Made by a program: the position numbers and the translations under genes. Shown here piece after piece: positions 16,028 to 26,229 of a DNA stretch of 64,000 nucleotides. The DNA is from Actinophytocola sp. GTDB taxonomy: Bacteria; Actinomycetota; Actinomycetes; Mycobacteriales; Pseudonocardiaceae. The stretch lies in the NCBI GenBank assembly GCA_009377395.1, contig WHUB01000001.1, forward strand, positions 18,602 through 82,601, read 5' to 3'. Under the pieces are notes generated by a model that did no database searches, was not told where the DNA came from, and saw nothing but the letters and a program-made list of their open reading frames with translations. Position 1 is the first letter of the stretch. Every line of letters begins with the position of its first letter.

Positions 16028-16059
16028 GCCGGTCAGCGGCTGATACGCGAAGCCAGCTA

Positions 16060-17886
16060 TCAGCCGAGACGCTGCTTCAGCGCCTCCAGCTCGTCGCGGA
16101 GCGAGGTCGGCAGCTTCTCCCCGATCTTGTCGAACCACTCCTCGATCAGCGGGATCTCCTGCCGCCACTCCTCAGGGTTGACCTCGAGCGACGCCTCGAT
16201 GTCTGCCATCGGGGTGTCCTCGAGACCGGTCAGGTCGAGCTGGTCGGCGGTCGGCACCCAGCCGATCGGCGTCTCGCTGGCGGCCGCCGTGCCCTCGATC
16301 CGCTCGATGACCCACTTCAGGACGCGCGAGTTCTCGCCGAAGCCTGGCCACAGGATCCTGCGGTCGTCGCCACGGCGGAACCAGTTCACGTAGAAGATCC
16401 TCGGCAGCTTGTTCGCGTCGGCGCGCTTGCCGGTGTCGATCCAGTGCTGGAAGTAGTCACCGGCGTTGTAGCCGATGAACGGCAGCATGGCCATCGGGTC
16501 GCGGCGCACCTCGCCGACCTTGCCCGCGGCGGCCGCCGTCTTCTCGCTGGACAGCGTGGCGCCCATGAAGGTGCCGTGCTGCCAGTCGCGGGACTCGGTG
16601 ACCAGCGGGATGGTGGTGGCGCGGCGGCCACCGAACAGGATCGCCGAGATCGGCACGCCGTTCGGGTCGTCCCACTCCGGCGCCAGGATCGGGCACTGCG
16701 ACATCGGCGTGCAGTAGCGGGAGTTCGGGTGCGCGGCCTTCTCGTCGGAGTCCGGCGTCCAGTCCTGCTTCTTCCACGACGTCGCGTGGTCGGGCTGGTT
16801 CTCCATCTCCTCCCACCAGACGTCGCCGTCGTCGGTGAGCGCGACGTTGGTGAAGACCGAGTTGCCCTTGTTGATGGTCTCCATCGCGTGCGGGTTGGTC
16901 TTGTAGTTGGTGCCGGGCGCGACACCGAAGAAGCCCGCCTCCGGGTTGACGGCGTAGAGCCTGCCGTCCTCGCCGAAGCGCATCCACGCGATGTCGTCGC
17001 CGAGCGTCTGCACCCGCCAGCCCGGGATGGTCGGCCGCAGCATCGCCAGGTTGGTCTTGCCGCAGGCGCTCGGGAACGCGGCCGCGATGTAGTAGACCTT
17101 GTCCTCGGGCGAGATCAGCTTGAGGATCAGCATGTGCTCGGCGAGCCAGCCCTCGTCGCGGCCGATCGCCGAGGCGATGCGCAGCGAGTAGCACTTCTTG
17201 CCGAGCAGCGCGTTGCCGCCGTAGCCGGAGCCGTAGCTCCAGATCATGCGTTCCTCGGGGAAGTGGGTGATGTACTTGGTGTCGTTGCACGGCCACGGCA
17301 CGTCCTCCTGGCCGGGCTCGAGCGGCGCGCCGACCGAGTGCAGCGCGGGCACGAACTCCCGCTCGGTGCCGTCGTCCTTGACGAACTTGGCCAGCGCCTT
17401 CGACCCCATCCTGGTCATCACGCGCATCGACGCGATGACGTACTCCGAGTCGGTGACCTCGACACCGAGCTTCGGGTTGTCGTCGCCGAGCGGACCCATG
17501 CAGAAGGGGATGACGTACATGGTGCGACCCCGCATCGAGCCCCGGAAGAGCTCGGTCATGGTCGCCTTCATCTCGTCGGGATGCATCCAGTTGTTCGTCG
17601 GCCCCGCGTCCTCTTCTCGCTGGGAGCAGATGAACGTGCGCTCCTCGACCCTCGCGACGTCGCTCGGATCGGATGCCGCCCAGAACGAGTTGGGCTTCGA
17701 TTTCAGCGGGACGAAGGTGCCCGCGTCGACGAGCTTCTGGTTGATCCGCTCCGCTTCGGCGTCCGAGCCGTCGATCCATTCCACACGGTCCGGGGTCGTC
17801 AGCTCGGCGACCTCACGCACCCATTCGAGCACGCGGCTGTGTGTCGTGGGTGCGTTGTCCAGTCCGGGGATGGCTACAGCAGTCAT
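16060..17886 (-). CDS. pckG: Phosphoenolpyruvate carboxykinase (GTP)
   Basis: The 608-residue enzyme has the GTP-type PEPCK signature: the P-loop [12 protein letters not shown] with its reactive cysteine, the metal- and substrate-binding regions ([34 protein letters not shown]) and the guanine-binding C-terminal part ([18 protein letters not shown]). It converts oxaloacetate plus GTP to PEP, controlling gluconeogenesis and anaplerosis. The ATG at 17886 gives the standard length; upstream in-frame codons would add residues unlike the family. A 362-base region without genes lies upstream and should contain its promoter. Confidence 0.97.
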   Translation of the reverse strand: MTAVAIPGLDNAPTTHSRVLEWVREVAELTTPDRVEWIDGSDAEAERINQKLVDAGTFVPLKSKPNSFWAASDPSDVARVEERTFICSQREEDAGPTNNWMHPDEMKATMTELFRGSMRGRTMYVIPFCMGPLGDDNPKLGVEVTDSEYVIASMRVMTRMGSKALAKFVKDDGTEREFVPALHSVGAPLEPGQEDVPWPCNDTKYITHFPEERMIWSYGSGYGGNALLGKKCYSLRIASAIGRDEGWLAEHMLILKLISPEDKVYYIAAAFPSACGKTNLAMLRPTIPGWRVQTLGDDIAWMRFGEDGRLYAVNPEAGFFGVAPGTNYKTNPHAMETINKGNSVFTNVALTDDGDVWWEEMENQPDHATSWKKQDWTPDSDEKAAHPNSRYCTPMSQCPILAPEWDDPNGVPISAILFGGRRATTIPLVTESRDWQHGTFMGATLSSEKTAAAAGKVGEVRRDPMAMLPFIGYNAGDYFQHWIDTGKRADANKLPRIFYVNWFRRGDDRRILWPGFGENSRVLKWVIERIEGTAAASETPIGWVPTADQLDLTGLEDTPMADIEASLEVNPEEWRQEIPLIEEWFDKIGEKLPTSLRDELEALKQRLG

Positions 17887-18248
17887 CTCGTAAATCTCCT
17901 GACTCCGACACGAGTAGCCCACACGCTGTCACCACAGACGGGGTGATCGGCGTGCGGGCTTCGTTGCCGGCGACCGAATGGCTTCGCGCACCGGCGAGCT
18001 GACAGTGCTTACGTCGCTGCGTCGGCGTGCTCTTTTTCTGGGGATTCCCTGAGAGTAGCTGGGCGAACGCCCGGTGACAGAGCGATGTCCTGTCGCTTCT
18101 CTCACAAGAACGATAAGGGAATCGATTCAGTTCGCCGGGCTCGATCACGTTTGGAGTAACCGGGCGATGAACTTTCGTCGGTGGTGACGACCGATATGGT
18201 CGTTTCGGTCGTGTCCCGAAGATTCTTCGGCGTGAGCGGCGCTCGGCC
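17887..18248. promoter_or_regulatory. Upstream region of pckG
   Basis: No open frame here looks coding. The stretch contains the pckG leader, an interrupted dyad GACAG-N9-CTGTC (18076-18094) and a hairpin-like AGTTC...GAACT (about 18127-18172) that could end the upstream acidic-repeat gene. I cannot assign a regulator. Confidence 0.4.
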
Positions 18249-18920
18249 TTAGTTTGGACTCATCCACTGGCCGGTGAACGGGTTGATTTTGGCGACGCCG
18301 AAGACGTCGTCCACGCCCACCGCGGCGGCCACGCTCGAGCCGACACCGCTGTCGGCGGTGTCGTCCGTTCCGGCGGTCGGGGTGGCCTCGGCGTCGAGCT
18401 GCTCCCACCGGCCGTCGCCGGTGTGTTCGAGCGCGACGGTGCTGCCGTCGGCCTCGACCACGACGACGTAGTCCGCCTCGCCGTCGCCGTCGGCGTCGGT
18501 GTAGTAGAAGGTGTTGCCGTCGCCGTCGTCGCTGACGGCAGTGTCGTTGACGCCGTCGTCGTCGGTGTCGATCGTCGGCCTGCCGACCTCGACCCGGCCC
18601 TGCGGCATGTCGGCCGTCAGCCCGCTCTCATGGGACGGGTCGACGGCGATCCAGCTACCGGAGCCCGGGTCGAACCGGGCCTCGGCGAGGACGTCGCCGT
18701 GCTCGTCCAGCTCGACGTAGGAGTCGGCGTCGCCGTCGGAGTCGTCGTCGATGTAGAGGCTGCGGGTGTCGTCGGTGTTGTCGACCACGGCGGCGTCGAC
18801 GTGACCGTCGTGGTCCAGGTCGACGTTCTTCTCGACCTGGTAGTCGTCCCCGTCCACGGTGACGGTGACGTCCTCGCTGGTCACCGTCTCGTCGCTGCCC
18901 CCGGATTCGTCCACGTACAT
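18249..18920 (-). CDS. Acidic repeat protein with DxDxDG calcium-like loops (DUF6802-like)
   Basis: The 223-residue protein is very rich in Asp and has repeated loops of the DxDxDG type, such as DLDHDGHVDAA, DDDSDGDADSYVE, DTDDDGVNDTAV and DADGDGEADYV. These resemble calcium-binding dockerin or thrombospondin-3 loops. The C-terminus FGVAKINPFTGQWMSPN is not repetitive. No signal peptide or membrane segment is visible, so a cytoplasmic place is likely unless secretion is non-classical. The ATG at 18920 follows AAGGGG. It lies 95 bases downstream of two dynamin-like GTPase genes on the same strand. Calcium binding is inferred from the loops only. Confidence 0.75.
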   Translation of the reverse strand: MYVDESGGSDETVTSEDVTVTVDGDDYQVEKNVDLDHDGHVDAAVVDNTDDTRSLYIDDDSDGDADSYVELDEHGDVLAEARFDPGSGSWIAVDPSHESGLTADMPQGRVEVGRPTIDTDDDGVNDTAVSDDGDGNTFYYTDADGDGEADYVVVVEADGSTVALEHTGDGRWEQLDAEATPTAGTDDTADSGVGSSVAAAVGVDDVFGVAKINPFTGQWMSPN

Positions 18921-19015
18921 CGCTCGGCATCCCCTTGCGTCAGCCCTCGGCCTGAGACTCACCGTAGGCCCACTTGGTTCCACGGCACAACAAATCGCGG
19001 CGCTCCCGCGCGTCG

Positions 19016-20860
19016 TCAGGCGCTCGTTCGCAGTGCCCGCAGCAGCCGCTCGGCCGTGGCCAGTCCGGCCCCGGCGTCCTTGAGCTGTGCGCCCACGACG
19101 CCGAGCCGCCGTGACCGCTCGGCGGCGCCGAGCTTGAGCGCCGCGCCGACCTCGGCGATCTCGGCGTCGATGGCGTCGATCCGCTTGTTCAGCGCCTCGT
19201 CCAGGGCGAGCAAGAGCTGGTGCTCCGCCACGATGATCTGTTCCGAGACCACCTGCTCGACGGCGGAGCGCGCGTCGGCGATGGCCTCGGTGAGCCAGGT
19301 CTTGAGGTGCTGCTTGTCGGCGACGTGCCTGCGGGTGCGGCCGATCCACCAGCCCGCGCTGAGGCCGATCGCGAGCACCGGGACGGCTACCAGCCCGGCG
19401 GTCGCCAGCGTCAGCGCCCCGCCGGTGGCGAGGCTCAGCCCGGTCCCGCTGGCGCCGACGCCCAGGTAGGTGCCCATGCCGACCATCAGCTTGTCCTCGG
19501 CGGTCGACGGCCGCTGCTCTGGCGGCCGCAGCATGATTGGCCGATTGCCCGACCGCGCGAACCGCGCCCGGACCGCTCGCAGCTCGGCGGTGGTGAACAG
19601 CTCGGCGAGCGCGGTGTCGGCCACCTGGTTGAGGCGCTGGTCGAGCAGGGTGGTCAGCCGCGCCGCGACCAGCCGGAGCGCGGCGTCCACCTCCCTGGGC
19701 ACGAGGCCGAGCGCGTCGGGGCCCGCGCCGTCGATGCGCTGCCGGAACCACGACTGCACGTCGCGTAGTTGGCGGGCGACCTCGTGCGCGGCGTCGGTCC
19801 TCGCGCGCTGGATCTCGCTGCGCAGCGTGAGCTGCCAGCCGCGCGTCGACGACCTGCGCTGCGCGGTGAGCGCGTCGCGCCGCCGCCGAAGCTCCTCGCC
19901 GGCCGGTTCGCTGGCGTGCAGCGCCTCGCGCGCCGCGGTGAGTCGCGTGGTCTGCTCCTCGAATGTCGTGACCAGCGTGCGCAGCGTGTTCGCCTCCCGC
20001 AGCGCATCGGCCCTGCCGAGGACGGCTGTCTGCACCGCCTCCTGGAGTGCGATCACGCCCGACTTCTCCCGCAGCATCGCGGCGGCGTCGGTGGACGGCG
20101 CGGTGTCCGCCCGCTCGAACAGCCGCGCGGAGACCGGATGGAACTCCGCGCCCGCGAATCGGGGCGCGTGCTCGGCCAGCAGCTCGGCGTCGGCGTCGAG
20201 CACCTGCCGCCAGCCCTTGAAGGCATCCGTTTTGGACAGTGCGAACAGGACGGTTTCTACCCTGTCGCCCAGCTTTCGCAGGAAGGTCAGCTCGCTCGCG
20301 GTGAACGGTGCCGAGGCGTCGACGACGAACAGCAGCGCCGTCGCCGATGCCGCCGCCTCCATCGCCAGCTCGCCGTGCATCGAGTCGAGCCCGCCGACGC
20401 CTGGCGTGTCCACAACCGACACTCGTGCCAGCAGCGGGCACGGCAGCTCGACCTCGACGTGCCGGGGCGGCGCCTCGCCGTCAGGTGGCTCGTGGGTCGC
20501 CGACGTCCAGCGCGGCAGCTCGGTCAGCTCGAACGGCACCGGCGGCCGCTGTCCCGGGTAGCACGCCCGCGCCTGCGGCGACTCACCGTGGACGAAACGC
20601 AGGTACGTCGCCGTGGCGACCTCGGCGTTGACCGGGGACAGTCCCGGACGGGCGAGCAGGGCGTTGACCAGCGCGCTCTTGCCGCGCTTGGTCTCGCCGA
20701 CCACCACGATCGTCGGCGTGTCCTGCGGCCGCTCGCGGGACTCGCTGACCCAGCTCGCCGCGTCGGCGTCGAGCTCGCGCAGCGTCGCGATGAGCGACTC
20801 GCAGCCCGTTCTCGCCCGTCGTACCTCGGCGCCGGGACCGTCGTCGAACCAGGTCGTCAC
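19016..20860 (-). CDS. Dynamin-like GTPase with hydrophobic paddle
   Basis: The 614-residue protein has a dynamin-family GTPase domain: G1 P-loop GETKRGKS (residues 55-62), G3 DTPGVGG (near 147) and G4-like LSKTD. Long helical stalk segments follow. Around residues 455-510 two hydrophobic stretches (YLGVGASGTGLSLATGGA, then LVAVPVLAIGLSAGWWIG) could be the membrane-inserting paddle. The gene begins three bases after the stop of a second dynamin-like gene, so they form one unit, like IniA/IniC of mycobacteria or DynA/DynB of Streptomyces. A role in membrane remodelling or septation is expected from the family, not shown here. Confidence 0.88.
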   Translation of the reverse strand: MTTWFDDGPGAEVRRARTGCESLIATLRELDADAASWVSESRERPQDTPTIVVVGETKRGKSALVNALLARPGLSPVNAEVATATYLRFVHGESPQARACYPGQRPPVPFELTELPRWTSATHEPPDGEAPPRHVEVELPCPLLARVSVVDTPGVGGLDSMHGELAMEAAASATALLFVVDASAPFTASELTFLRKLGDRVETVLFALSKTDAFKGWRQVLDADAELLAEHAPRFAGAEFHPVSARLFERADTAPSTDAAAMLREKSGVIALQEAVQTAVLGRADALREANTLRTLVTTFEEQTTRLTAAREALHASEPAGEELRRRRDALTAQRRSSTRGWQLTLRSEIQRARTDAAHEVARQLRDVQSWFRQRIDGAGPDALGLVPREVDAALRLVAARLTTLLDQRLNQVADTALAELFTTAELRAVRARFARSGNRPIMLRPPEQRPSTAEDKLMVGMGTYLGVGASGTGLSLATGGALTLATAGLVAVPVLAIGLSAGWWIGRTRRHVADKQHLKTWLTEAIADARSAVEQVVSEQIIVAEHQLLLALDEALNKRIDAIDAEIAEVGAALKLGAAERSRRLGVVGAQLKDAGAGLATAERLLRALRTSA

Positions 20861-20863
20861 CGG

Positions 20864-22384
20864 CTACCCCTGCTGCTGGTTCAGTCGCTGCCAGATCAGG
20901 AAGTACGCCCGGTGCACCACGTGCGCGACCCTGCTCTGCGCCGGGGTCGCGCCGAACGAGGCGAACGAGCGCCACCAGCCCGCCCGCTCGAGCGCGTGCG
21001 CCGTCAGCCGCTCGCGGTCGGCGTCCGGCAGGCCGAGCTGCGTGCTGACATCGATGTTGCTGCCCACCCGCAACACCTCGTCGGCGAGGTCGTCCGGCAG
21101 ATCGACCGCGCCCGAGGTCACCAGCGTGAGCGCCTCGAGCACCCGCAGCTGATGTGCCTCCTGCCTGGTCAGCAGCACCTCGATCGCGTCACGCACCCTG
21201 CTGCGCTCGGCCGGGTCGGCGGCGTGCGCCAGCGCGGTGATGGACGCGAGCGCGGCGGCCGCCTTGATGCCGTCCGCCCGGGCCGCGCACACCGTGCTCA
21301 GCCGCTCCCGCACCGTGTCGAGTCCGGACGCGTCCTTGAGCGCGCGACGCAGCGCACCGGCCACGATGTCCGGCTCCGCCCTGATGGCGTCGACGCCGCA
21401 CTGGACGCCGTAGAGGTCGAGCCGGTCGAGCAGCCGCGTCCTCGTGCCCGCCGGGATGTCGCAGTCCCAGATCGCGAAGATGTCGGCCGAGACGAGCATC
21501 GTGTCCAGTGTCGCGTCGTCCAATTCGGACATTCGTCGCAGCGCGTCCGCGTCGGCCGCCGTGAACCCGTCCGACTCCGCCGACTCGGCCAGCAGCCCGA
21601 TCACGGGGAGCACGCCCGCCACCTTCGGCCGCAGCGCCGCTGCCTGTGACTCGGCCAGCAGCGAGGCCGCCAGCCAGGTGTCGCCGTCCGCGCCGGTGAC
21701 CGACTCCGGCGCCACCGTGTCGGCCTTGTTGAGCACCGCTATCGCGTTGACCGGCCCGGCGGCCCGGTTCGCCGTCGCGGCGGTGAATGCCGCGAGCGCC
21801 TGCCGGTCGTCGGCCCGCACGCTCTGCGTCACCACGTAGAGCACCGCCTCGGCGCCCGCGACGGCGGCGCGGGACGTCGGGTCGAGCACCTCGTCGGCGC
21901 GGGCGGCCGACGACTCGTCGAGCGAGCCGAGGCCGGGGGTGTCGATCACGGTCATGTCCTTGAGCATGGCGCTGGTCAGGTACGCCTCGAGGTGCGAGAC
22001 GGCGGCGAGGTCCATGCCGAGCGAGGCCGGGATCATGCCGTCGGCGTCGAACGGCAGCACCCGGGTGGTGCCATCGGTGAGCACCACCTCGATCCGATCG
22101 ACGGTGCCGTACTGGAATCGGGTGACCAGGCGGGTGCACTCGCCGACGCCGGTCGGCGCGACCCGGCGCCCGATGAGCGCGTTCACCAGCGTCGACTTGC
22201 CCGACTTGATGCGGCCCGCGACCGCGACCTGCAACGGGGCGGACAGCCTGCGCAGCACCTGGCTGAACCCGGCCGCGGTCGCCGCGCCGACCTGGGGATG
22301 CAGCCGGTGGCAGAGGTCGGCGACCGAGCGCGACAGCGGCCCGGCGAGCGTGCCCTGCTCCGTCACCGCCGTCATGTTCAGCAT
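20864..22384 (-). CDS. Dynamin-like GTPase, partner without paddle
   Basis: The 506-residue protein carries G1 GRIKSGKS (57-64), the switch region ECTRLVTRFQYG, G3 DTPGLGSLD and G4 NKAD, followed by helical stalk sequence. Unlike its downstream partner it lacks an obvious hydrophobic segment, which fits a heteromeric pair with one membrane-anchored member. The start is 22384 or the ATG nine bases later; neither has a clear ribosome site. It is divergent from the sensor kinase gene, and the 88-base gap must hold both promoters. Confidence 0.87.
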   Translation of the reverse strand: MLNMTAVTEQGTLAGPLSRSVADLCHRLHPQVGAATAAGFSQVLRRLSAPLQVAVAGRIKSGKSTLVNALIGRRVAPTGVGECTRLVTRFQYGTVDRIEVVLTDGTTRVLPFDADGMIPASLGMDLAAVSHLEAYLTSAMLKDMTVIDTPGLGSLDESSAARADEVLDPTSRAAVAGAEAVLYVVTQSVRADDRQALAAFTAATANRAAGPVNAIAVLNKADTVAPESVTGADGDTWLAASLLAESQAAALRPKVAGVLPVIGLLAESAESDGFTAADADALRRMSELDDATLDTMLVSADIFAIWDCDIPAGTRTRLLDRLDLYGVQCGVDAIRAEPDIVAGALRRALKDASGLDTVRERLSTVCAARADGIKAAAALASITALAHAADPAERSRVRDAIEVLLTRQEAHQLRVLEALTLVTSGAVDLPDDLADEVLRVGSNIDVSTQLGLPDADRERLTAHALERAGWWRSFASFGATPAQSRVAHVVHRAYFLIWQRLNQQQG

Positions 22385-22472
22385 CGTGCCACGACACGGC
22401 TCCACCCGCGGTTCACCCCAGAGTGCTACCTGAGGCGGACGCGCGGCGTTCGTGCGACCTAGGGTGAGTCGC

Positions 22473-23696
22473 ATGCGTCGGCTGAGCCTGTGGTTGCGTG
22501 CCCACCCGATGGTCGGGGACAGCGCGGTCGCCGTGCTGATCGCCACGTTCGACCTGCTGCTCATCGCCGTCGACGGCCAGCCACGGACGGCCCCGGATGC
22601 CCCGGCGGTGTTCCTTGCCGTCGTGATCATCGCGACCGTCGCGCCGCTGGTGATCCGCCGCAAGCACCCGCTGTGGTTCGCCTACCTGGTGCTGGTCATC
22701 GGCACCGTGCACGCGGCGTACGAGCTCGGCCTCGCCGCCGTCGCGACCGCCTGCATCGCCGTCTACACGCTCATCGTCTACGTCAACCGGCGGCAGGCGG
22801 TGGTCTACCTCGGGGTGCAGGTCGTCGCGACCGGGGTGCAGATCCTCGTCCAGGTGGATCGGGCTGACTGGCTGATGGCGCTCGGATTCACCTTCGGCGC
22901 GCTGGCGTTCTCCTGGATCCTCGGCGAGTTCGTCGGCGCCCGGCGCGCCTACCAGGCCGAGCTCGAGGCCCGGCTGCACCTGCTGGAGACCGAACGCGAC
23001 CGCGAGACGCAGATCGCCGTCGCCGCCGAACGCAGCCGGATCGCGCGGGAGTTGCACGACGTGATCGCGCACGCGGTCAGCGTGATCGTGGTGCAGGCCG
23101 ACGGCGCCGTCTACGCCATCGACGGCGACCCGGCCACCGCGCGCGGCGCGCTCGGCACCATCGCCGAGACCGGCAGGCGGGCGCTCGACGAGCTGCGCGG
23201 CCTGCTCGACGTGCTGCGCGGCTCGAACGACACGACCGAGCAGCCGCTCGCGCCGCAGCCGGGCATCCCGGCGCTGCCCGAGCTGGCCGAGCGGATGCGC
23301 GCGGCGGGCATGCCGGTGCGGCTGGACGTTGACGGCGACTTCGACGAGGTCTCGACCGGGGTCGGGCTCGGCGTGTACCGCATCGTGCAGGAGGCGTTGA
23401 CCAACACGCTCAAGCACGCGGGACGGGGCGCGGCCGCCACCGTGACCGTGGCGCGGCGGGACGGTTCGGTGGAGGTCGACGTCGCCGACGACGGCGCGGG
23501 CAGGGCGCACCCGGTGCTGGCGATGGCCAACGCCGATGTCGCCGGTGGAAATGGCGTGATCGGGATGCGCGAGCGAGCGTCGGTGTTCGGTGGCAGGCTG
23601 ACCGTGGGACCGCAGCCCGGCGGTGGCTGGCGGGTGCACGCCGTCATCCCGCACCAGGGCAGATCGACCGTGGCCGGAGAACGGGGAGGTCAGTGA
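22473..23696 (+). CDS. NarL-type sensor histidine kinase
   Basis: The 407-residue kinase has five or so transmembrane helices in residues 20-160 and no large extracellular domain. A coiled linker is followed by a HisKA_3 domain with phospho-acceptor H195 in RELHDVIAH and a HATPase_c domain (VYRIVQEALTNTLKHA, GNGVIGMRER). It would sense an envelope signal and phosphorylate the response regulator encoded next. AGGGTGAG upstream supports the ATG at 22473. The stop overlaps the regulator start by four bases. The downstream ABC transporter is a likely target, as in many bacitracin- or drug-response modules, but this is inferred from proximity. Confidence 0.92.
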   Translation: MRRLSLWLRAHPMVGDSAVAVLIATFDLLLIAVDGQPRTAPDAPAVFLAVVIIATVAPLVIRRKHPLWFAYLVLVIGTVHAAYELGLAAVATACIAVYTLIVYVNRRQAVVYLGVQVVATGVQILVQVDRADWLMALGFTFGALAFSWILGEFVGARRAYQAELEARLHLLETERDRETQIAVAAERSRIARELHDVIAHAVSVIVVQADGAVYAIDGDPATARGALGTIAETGRRALDELRGLLDVLRGSNDTTEQPLAPQPGIPALPELAERMRAAGMPVRLDVDGDFDEVSTGVGLGVYRIVQEALTNTLKHAGRGAAATVTVARRDGSVEVDVADDGAGRAHPVLAMANADVAGGNGVIGMRERASVFGGRLTVGPQPGGGWRVHAVIPHQGRSTVAGERGGQ

Positions 23697-24343
23697 TCCG
23701 GGTCGTGCTCGTCGATGACCAGGAGCTGATGCGCGTCGGCTTCCGGATGGTGCTCGGCGCGCAGCCGGACATGGACATCGCCGGCGAGGCGGGTGACGGC
23801 GAGGAGGCGGTGCGGCTCGCCGAGCGGCACCGGCCCGACATCGTGCTGATGGACGTGCGGATGCCGGTGCTCGACGGGGTGGAGGCCACCCGGCGCATCG
23901 TGGCGGGCGGCCTGGCGCGAGTGCTCGTGATGACCACCTTCGACCTCGACGAGTACGTCTACTCCGCGCTGCGCGGCGGCGCGAGCGGCTTCCTGCTCAA
24001 GGACACCCCGCCCGACGAGCTGATCTTCGCGCTGCGGTCGGTCGCCAGCGGCGACGCCGTCGTGTCACCGAGCGTGACCCGGCGGCTGCTCGACCGGTTC
24101 ATCGACCCGGGCAGCGCGCCGCGCGATGCCGCCGTCCTCGACGTGCTGACCGACCGGGAGCGCGAGGTGCTCGCGCTGGTCGCACGAGGGCTGTCCAATA
24201 CCGAGATCGCGGCGACGCTGTTCCTGTCGGAGGCGACTGTCAAGACGCACGTCGGGCGGATCCTCACCAAGCTCGATCTGCGTGACCGGGTGCAGGCCGT
24301 GGTGCTCGCGTACGAGACCGGCCTCGCCCGCCCCGGCGTGTAG
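23693..24343 (+). CDS. NarL/LuxR family response regulator
   Basis: The 216-residue regulator has a receiver domain with acidic pocket D8/D9, phospho-acceptor D54 in LMDVRMPVLDG, and conserved Thr and Lys (MTTFD, LLKD). The LuxR-type HTH follows (LTDREREVLALVARGLSNTEIAATLFLSEATVKTH, residues about 150-185). It starts with GTG overlapping the kinase stop (GTGA). It should bind DNA as a dimer after phosphorylation; no direct-repeat target is obvious in the 179-base gap before the ABC genes. Confidence 0.93.
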   Translation: MIRVVLVDDQELMRVGFRMVLGAQPDMDIAGEAGDGEEAVRLAERHRPDIVLMDVRMPVLDGVEATRRIVAGGLARVLVMTTFDLDEYVYSALRGGASGFLLKDTPPDELIFALRSVASGDAVVSPSVTRRLLDRFIDPGSAPRDAAVLDVLTDREREVLALVARGLSNTEIAATLFLSEATVKTHVGRILTKLDLRDRVQAVVLAYETGLARPGV

Positions 24344-24522
24344 CCGGAAATCGGGGTCGGGTCAGGGTCATCACCGATAGCGGTTTGCCCTGGGCAGCGG
24401 CACGCTACGACTTGGGTCGTGCGCGAAATCGAACCTCGGGATGACGCGCGATGGCCACCGGCCGGCGCAGGATGGCGGTCACGATCGATCCCACGACATA
24501 CGAAACTCAGGGGAGACATCTC

Positions 24523-25422
24523 ATGATCGAGGCGAAGGGCCTCACCAAGTACTACGGCGACACCCTCGCCGTGAACGACCTGTCGTTTCAGGCACGGGCC
24601 GGGACGGTTACCGGCTTTCTCGGGCCGAACGGGGCGGGCAAGTCGACCAGCATGCGGATGATCCTCGGCCTCGACCGGCCGACCAGGGGTACCGCGATCG
24701 TCAACGGCAAGCGCTACCACGAGCTGCGGCATCCGCTGCGCACCGTCGGCGCGCTGCTCGACGCCAAGTGGGTACACCCGAACCGCTCCGCCCGCGCGCA
24801 CCTGGCCTGGCTCGCCAAGGCCAACGGCATCGGCAAGAGCAGGGTCGACGAGGTGCTCGACATCGTCGGCCTGACCAGCGTGGCAGGCAAGCGCGCCGGC
24901 GGGTTCTCGCTCGGCATGTCGCAGCGGCTCGGCATCGCGGGCGCCCTGCTCGGCGACCCCGAGGTGCTGCTGTTCGACGAGCCGGTGAACGGCCTGGATC
25001 CCGAGGGCATCCTGTGGATGCGCAAGTTCATGCACCGCCTCGCCGACGAGGGGCGCACGGTGTTCGTGTCCAGTCACCTGCTCTCCGAGATGTCGCTGAC
25101 CGCGAACGAGCTGGTCGTCATCGGCAAGGGTGAGCTGGTCGCGCAGAGCAGCACGACCGACTTCGTCGCCCGCGCCACCGAGCAGGCTGTGCTGGTCCGC
25201 AGCCCGCAGCTGCCGCTGTTCCGGGACGTGCTCACCGCAGAAGGCGCCGAGCTCCGCGACGAGAACGGCGGCGTCATCGTGTCCGGAATGGACAGTGACG
25301 CCATCGGCGAGCTGGCCGCGAAGCACAGCGTCACGCTGCACGAGCTGAGCCCGCAGCTGGGCTCGCTCGAGCAGGCGTTCATGCAACTGACCGGCGACAC
25401 CGTCGAGTACGCCGCCCACTGA
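24523..25422 (+). CDS. ABC transporter ATPase (BcrA-like)
   Basis: The 299-residue ATPase has Walker A GPNGAGKST, signature FSLGMSQRLG, Walker B VLLFDEPVNGLD and the His switch in VSSHLL, then a roughly 80-residue C-terminal domain. It resembles ATPases of bacitracin/lantibiotic-type ABC-2 exporters. The ATG at 24523 follows AGGGGAGA and gives the typical start MIEAKGLTKYYG. The permease begins 30 bases downstream. Location after a two-component pair suggests induction by cell-envelope stress. Confidence 0.9.
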   Translation: MIEAKGLTKYYGDTLAVNDLSFQARAGTVTGFLGPNGAGKSTSMRMILGLDRPTRGTAIVNGKRYHELRHPLRTVGALLDAKWVHPNRSARAHLAWLAKANGIGKSRVDEVLDIVGLTSVAGKRAGGFSLGMSQRLGIAGALLGDPEVLLFDEPVNGLDPEGILWMRKFMHRLADEGRTVFVSSHLLSEMSLTANELVVIGKGELVAQSSTTDFVARATEQAVLVRSPQLPLFRDVLTAEGAELRDENGGVIVSGMDSDAIGELAAKHSVTLHELSPQLGSLEQAFMQLTGDTVEYAAH

Positions 25423-25452
25423 CCCGACCACTCACCGAAGGTTGATCAAGAC

Positions 25453-26214
25453 ATGACTCTGCTCGCCGTAGAACGGATCAAACTGTTCACGACCCGCTCG
25501 CCGTGGTGGTGCGCCGTCGCCGCGCTGGCCATCGTCATCGGCTTCGCCGCGCTGATGGCCGGGACCGCGCAAACCGACGCCCAGGTCAGCGTCGGCAGCT
25601 CGCAGTTCGGCTACGACTTCGGGCTCACCGTGATCATGGTGCTGGCGGCGCTGTCGATCACCACCGAGTACCGCTTCGGCACCATCAAGACGACCTTCCT
25701 CGCCGCGCCGAACCGAACGAAGGTGCTGCTGGCCAAGACGGCGGTGGTCGCGCTGCTCGCGCTGCTCGTCGGTGAGGTGGCCGCGTTCGGCGCGCTCGGC
25801 GTGTCCGCGCTGATGGCGCCGTCGGCCGACCTCGCGCTCGACAGCGGGGCCGACTGGGCCCAGGTCGCGGGCGTCGGCGTCGTCTACGCGCTGGCCGCCG
25901 TCATCGCCGTCGCCGTCGGCGGACTCGTCCGGCACAGCGCGGGCGCGATCTCGCTGCTGCTGATCTACGCCATGGTCGCCGAGCCGCTGGTGCAGATCAT
26001 CCCTAGGGTCGGCGACGACATCTACCAGTGGCTGCCGTTCAACGTCGTCGAGAAGTTCCTCAGCGGTGACGGCGCCACGCGCGGCGCCGCCTCGGCCGGT
26101 CCGCCGCTGTCGACGTCGACGCTGAGTCAAGGCTGGGCGCTGGCGTACTTCGCCGGGCTGGCGGCGGTGCTGCTGGCGACCGCGATCATGGTCGCGCGCA
26201 GGCGAGACGCCTGA
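25453..26214 (+). CDS. ABC-2 type permease
   Basis: The 253-residue protein has six predicted transmembrane helices, starting with an N-terminal cytoplasmic segment (ERIKLFTTRSPWW) and the conserved TTEYRFGTIKTTFLAAPNRT region between the second and third helices, typical of BcrB-like permeases. It pairs with the preceding ATPase. A strong hairpin 15 bases after the stop ends the unit. Confidence 0.88.
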   Translation: MTLLAVERIKLFTTRSPWWCAVAALAIVIGFAALMAGTAQTDAQVSVGSSQFGYDFGLTVIMVLAALSITTEYRFGTIKTTFLAAPNRTKVLLAKTAVVALLALLVGEVAAFGALGVSALMAPSADLALDSGADWAQVAGVGVVYALAAVIAVAVGGLVRHSAGAISLLLIYAMVAEPLVQIIPRVGDDIYQWLPFNVVEKFLSGDGATRGAASAGPPLSTSTLSQGWALAYFAGLAAVLLATAIMVARRRDA

Positions 26215-26229
26215 CGGGTCGCGGGGGAA

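Noticed and set aside
18921-20441. In-frame upstream extension of the acidic-repeat gene
   Set aside because: The extension is an out-of-frame shadow of the dynamin gene; the real start is the ATG at 18920.
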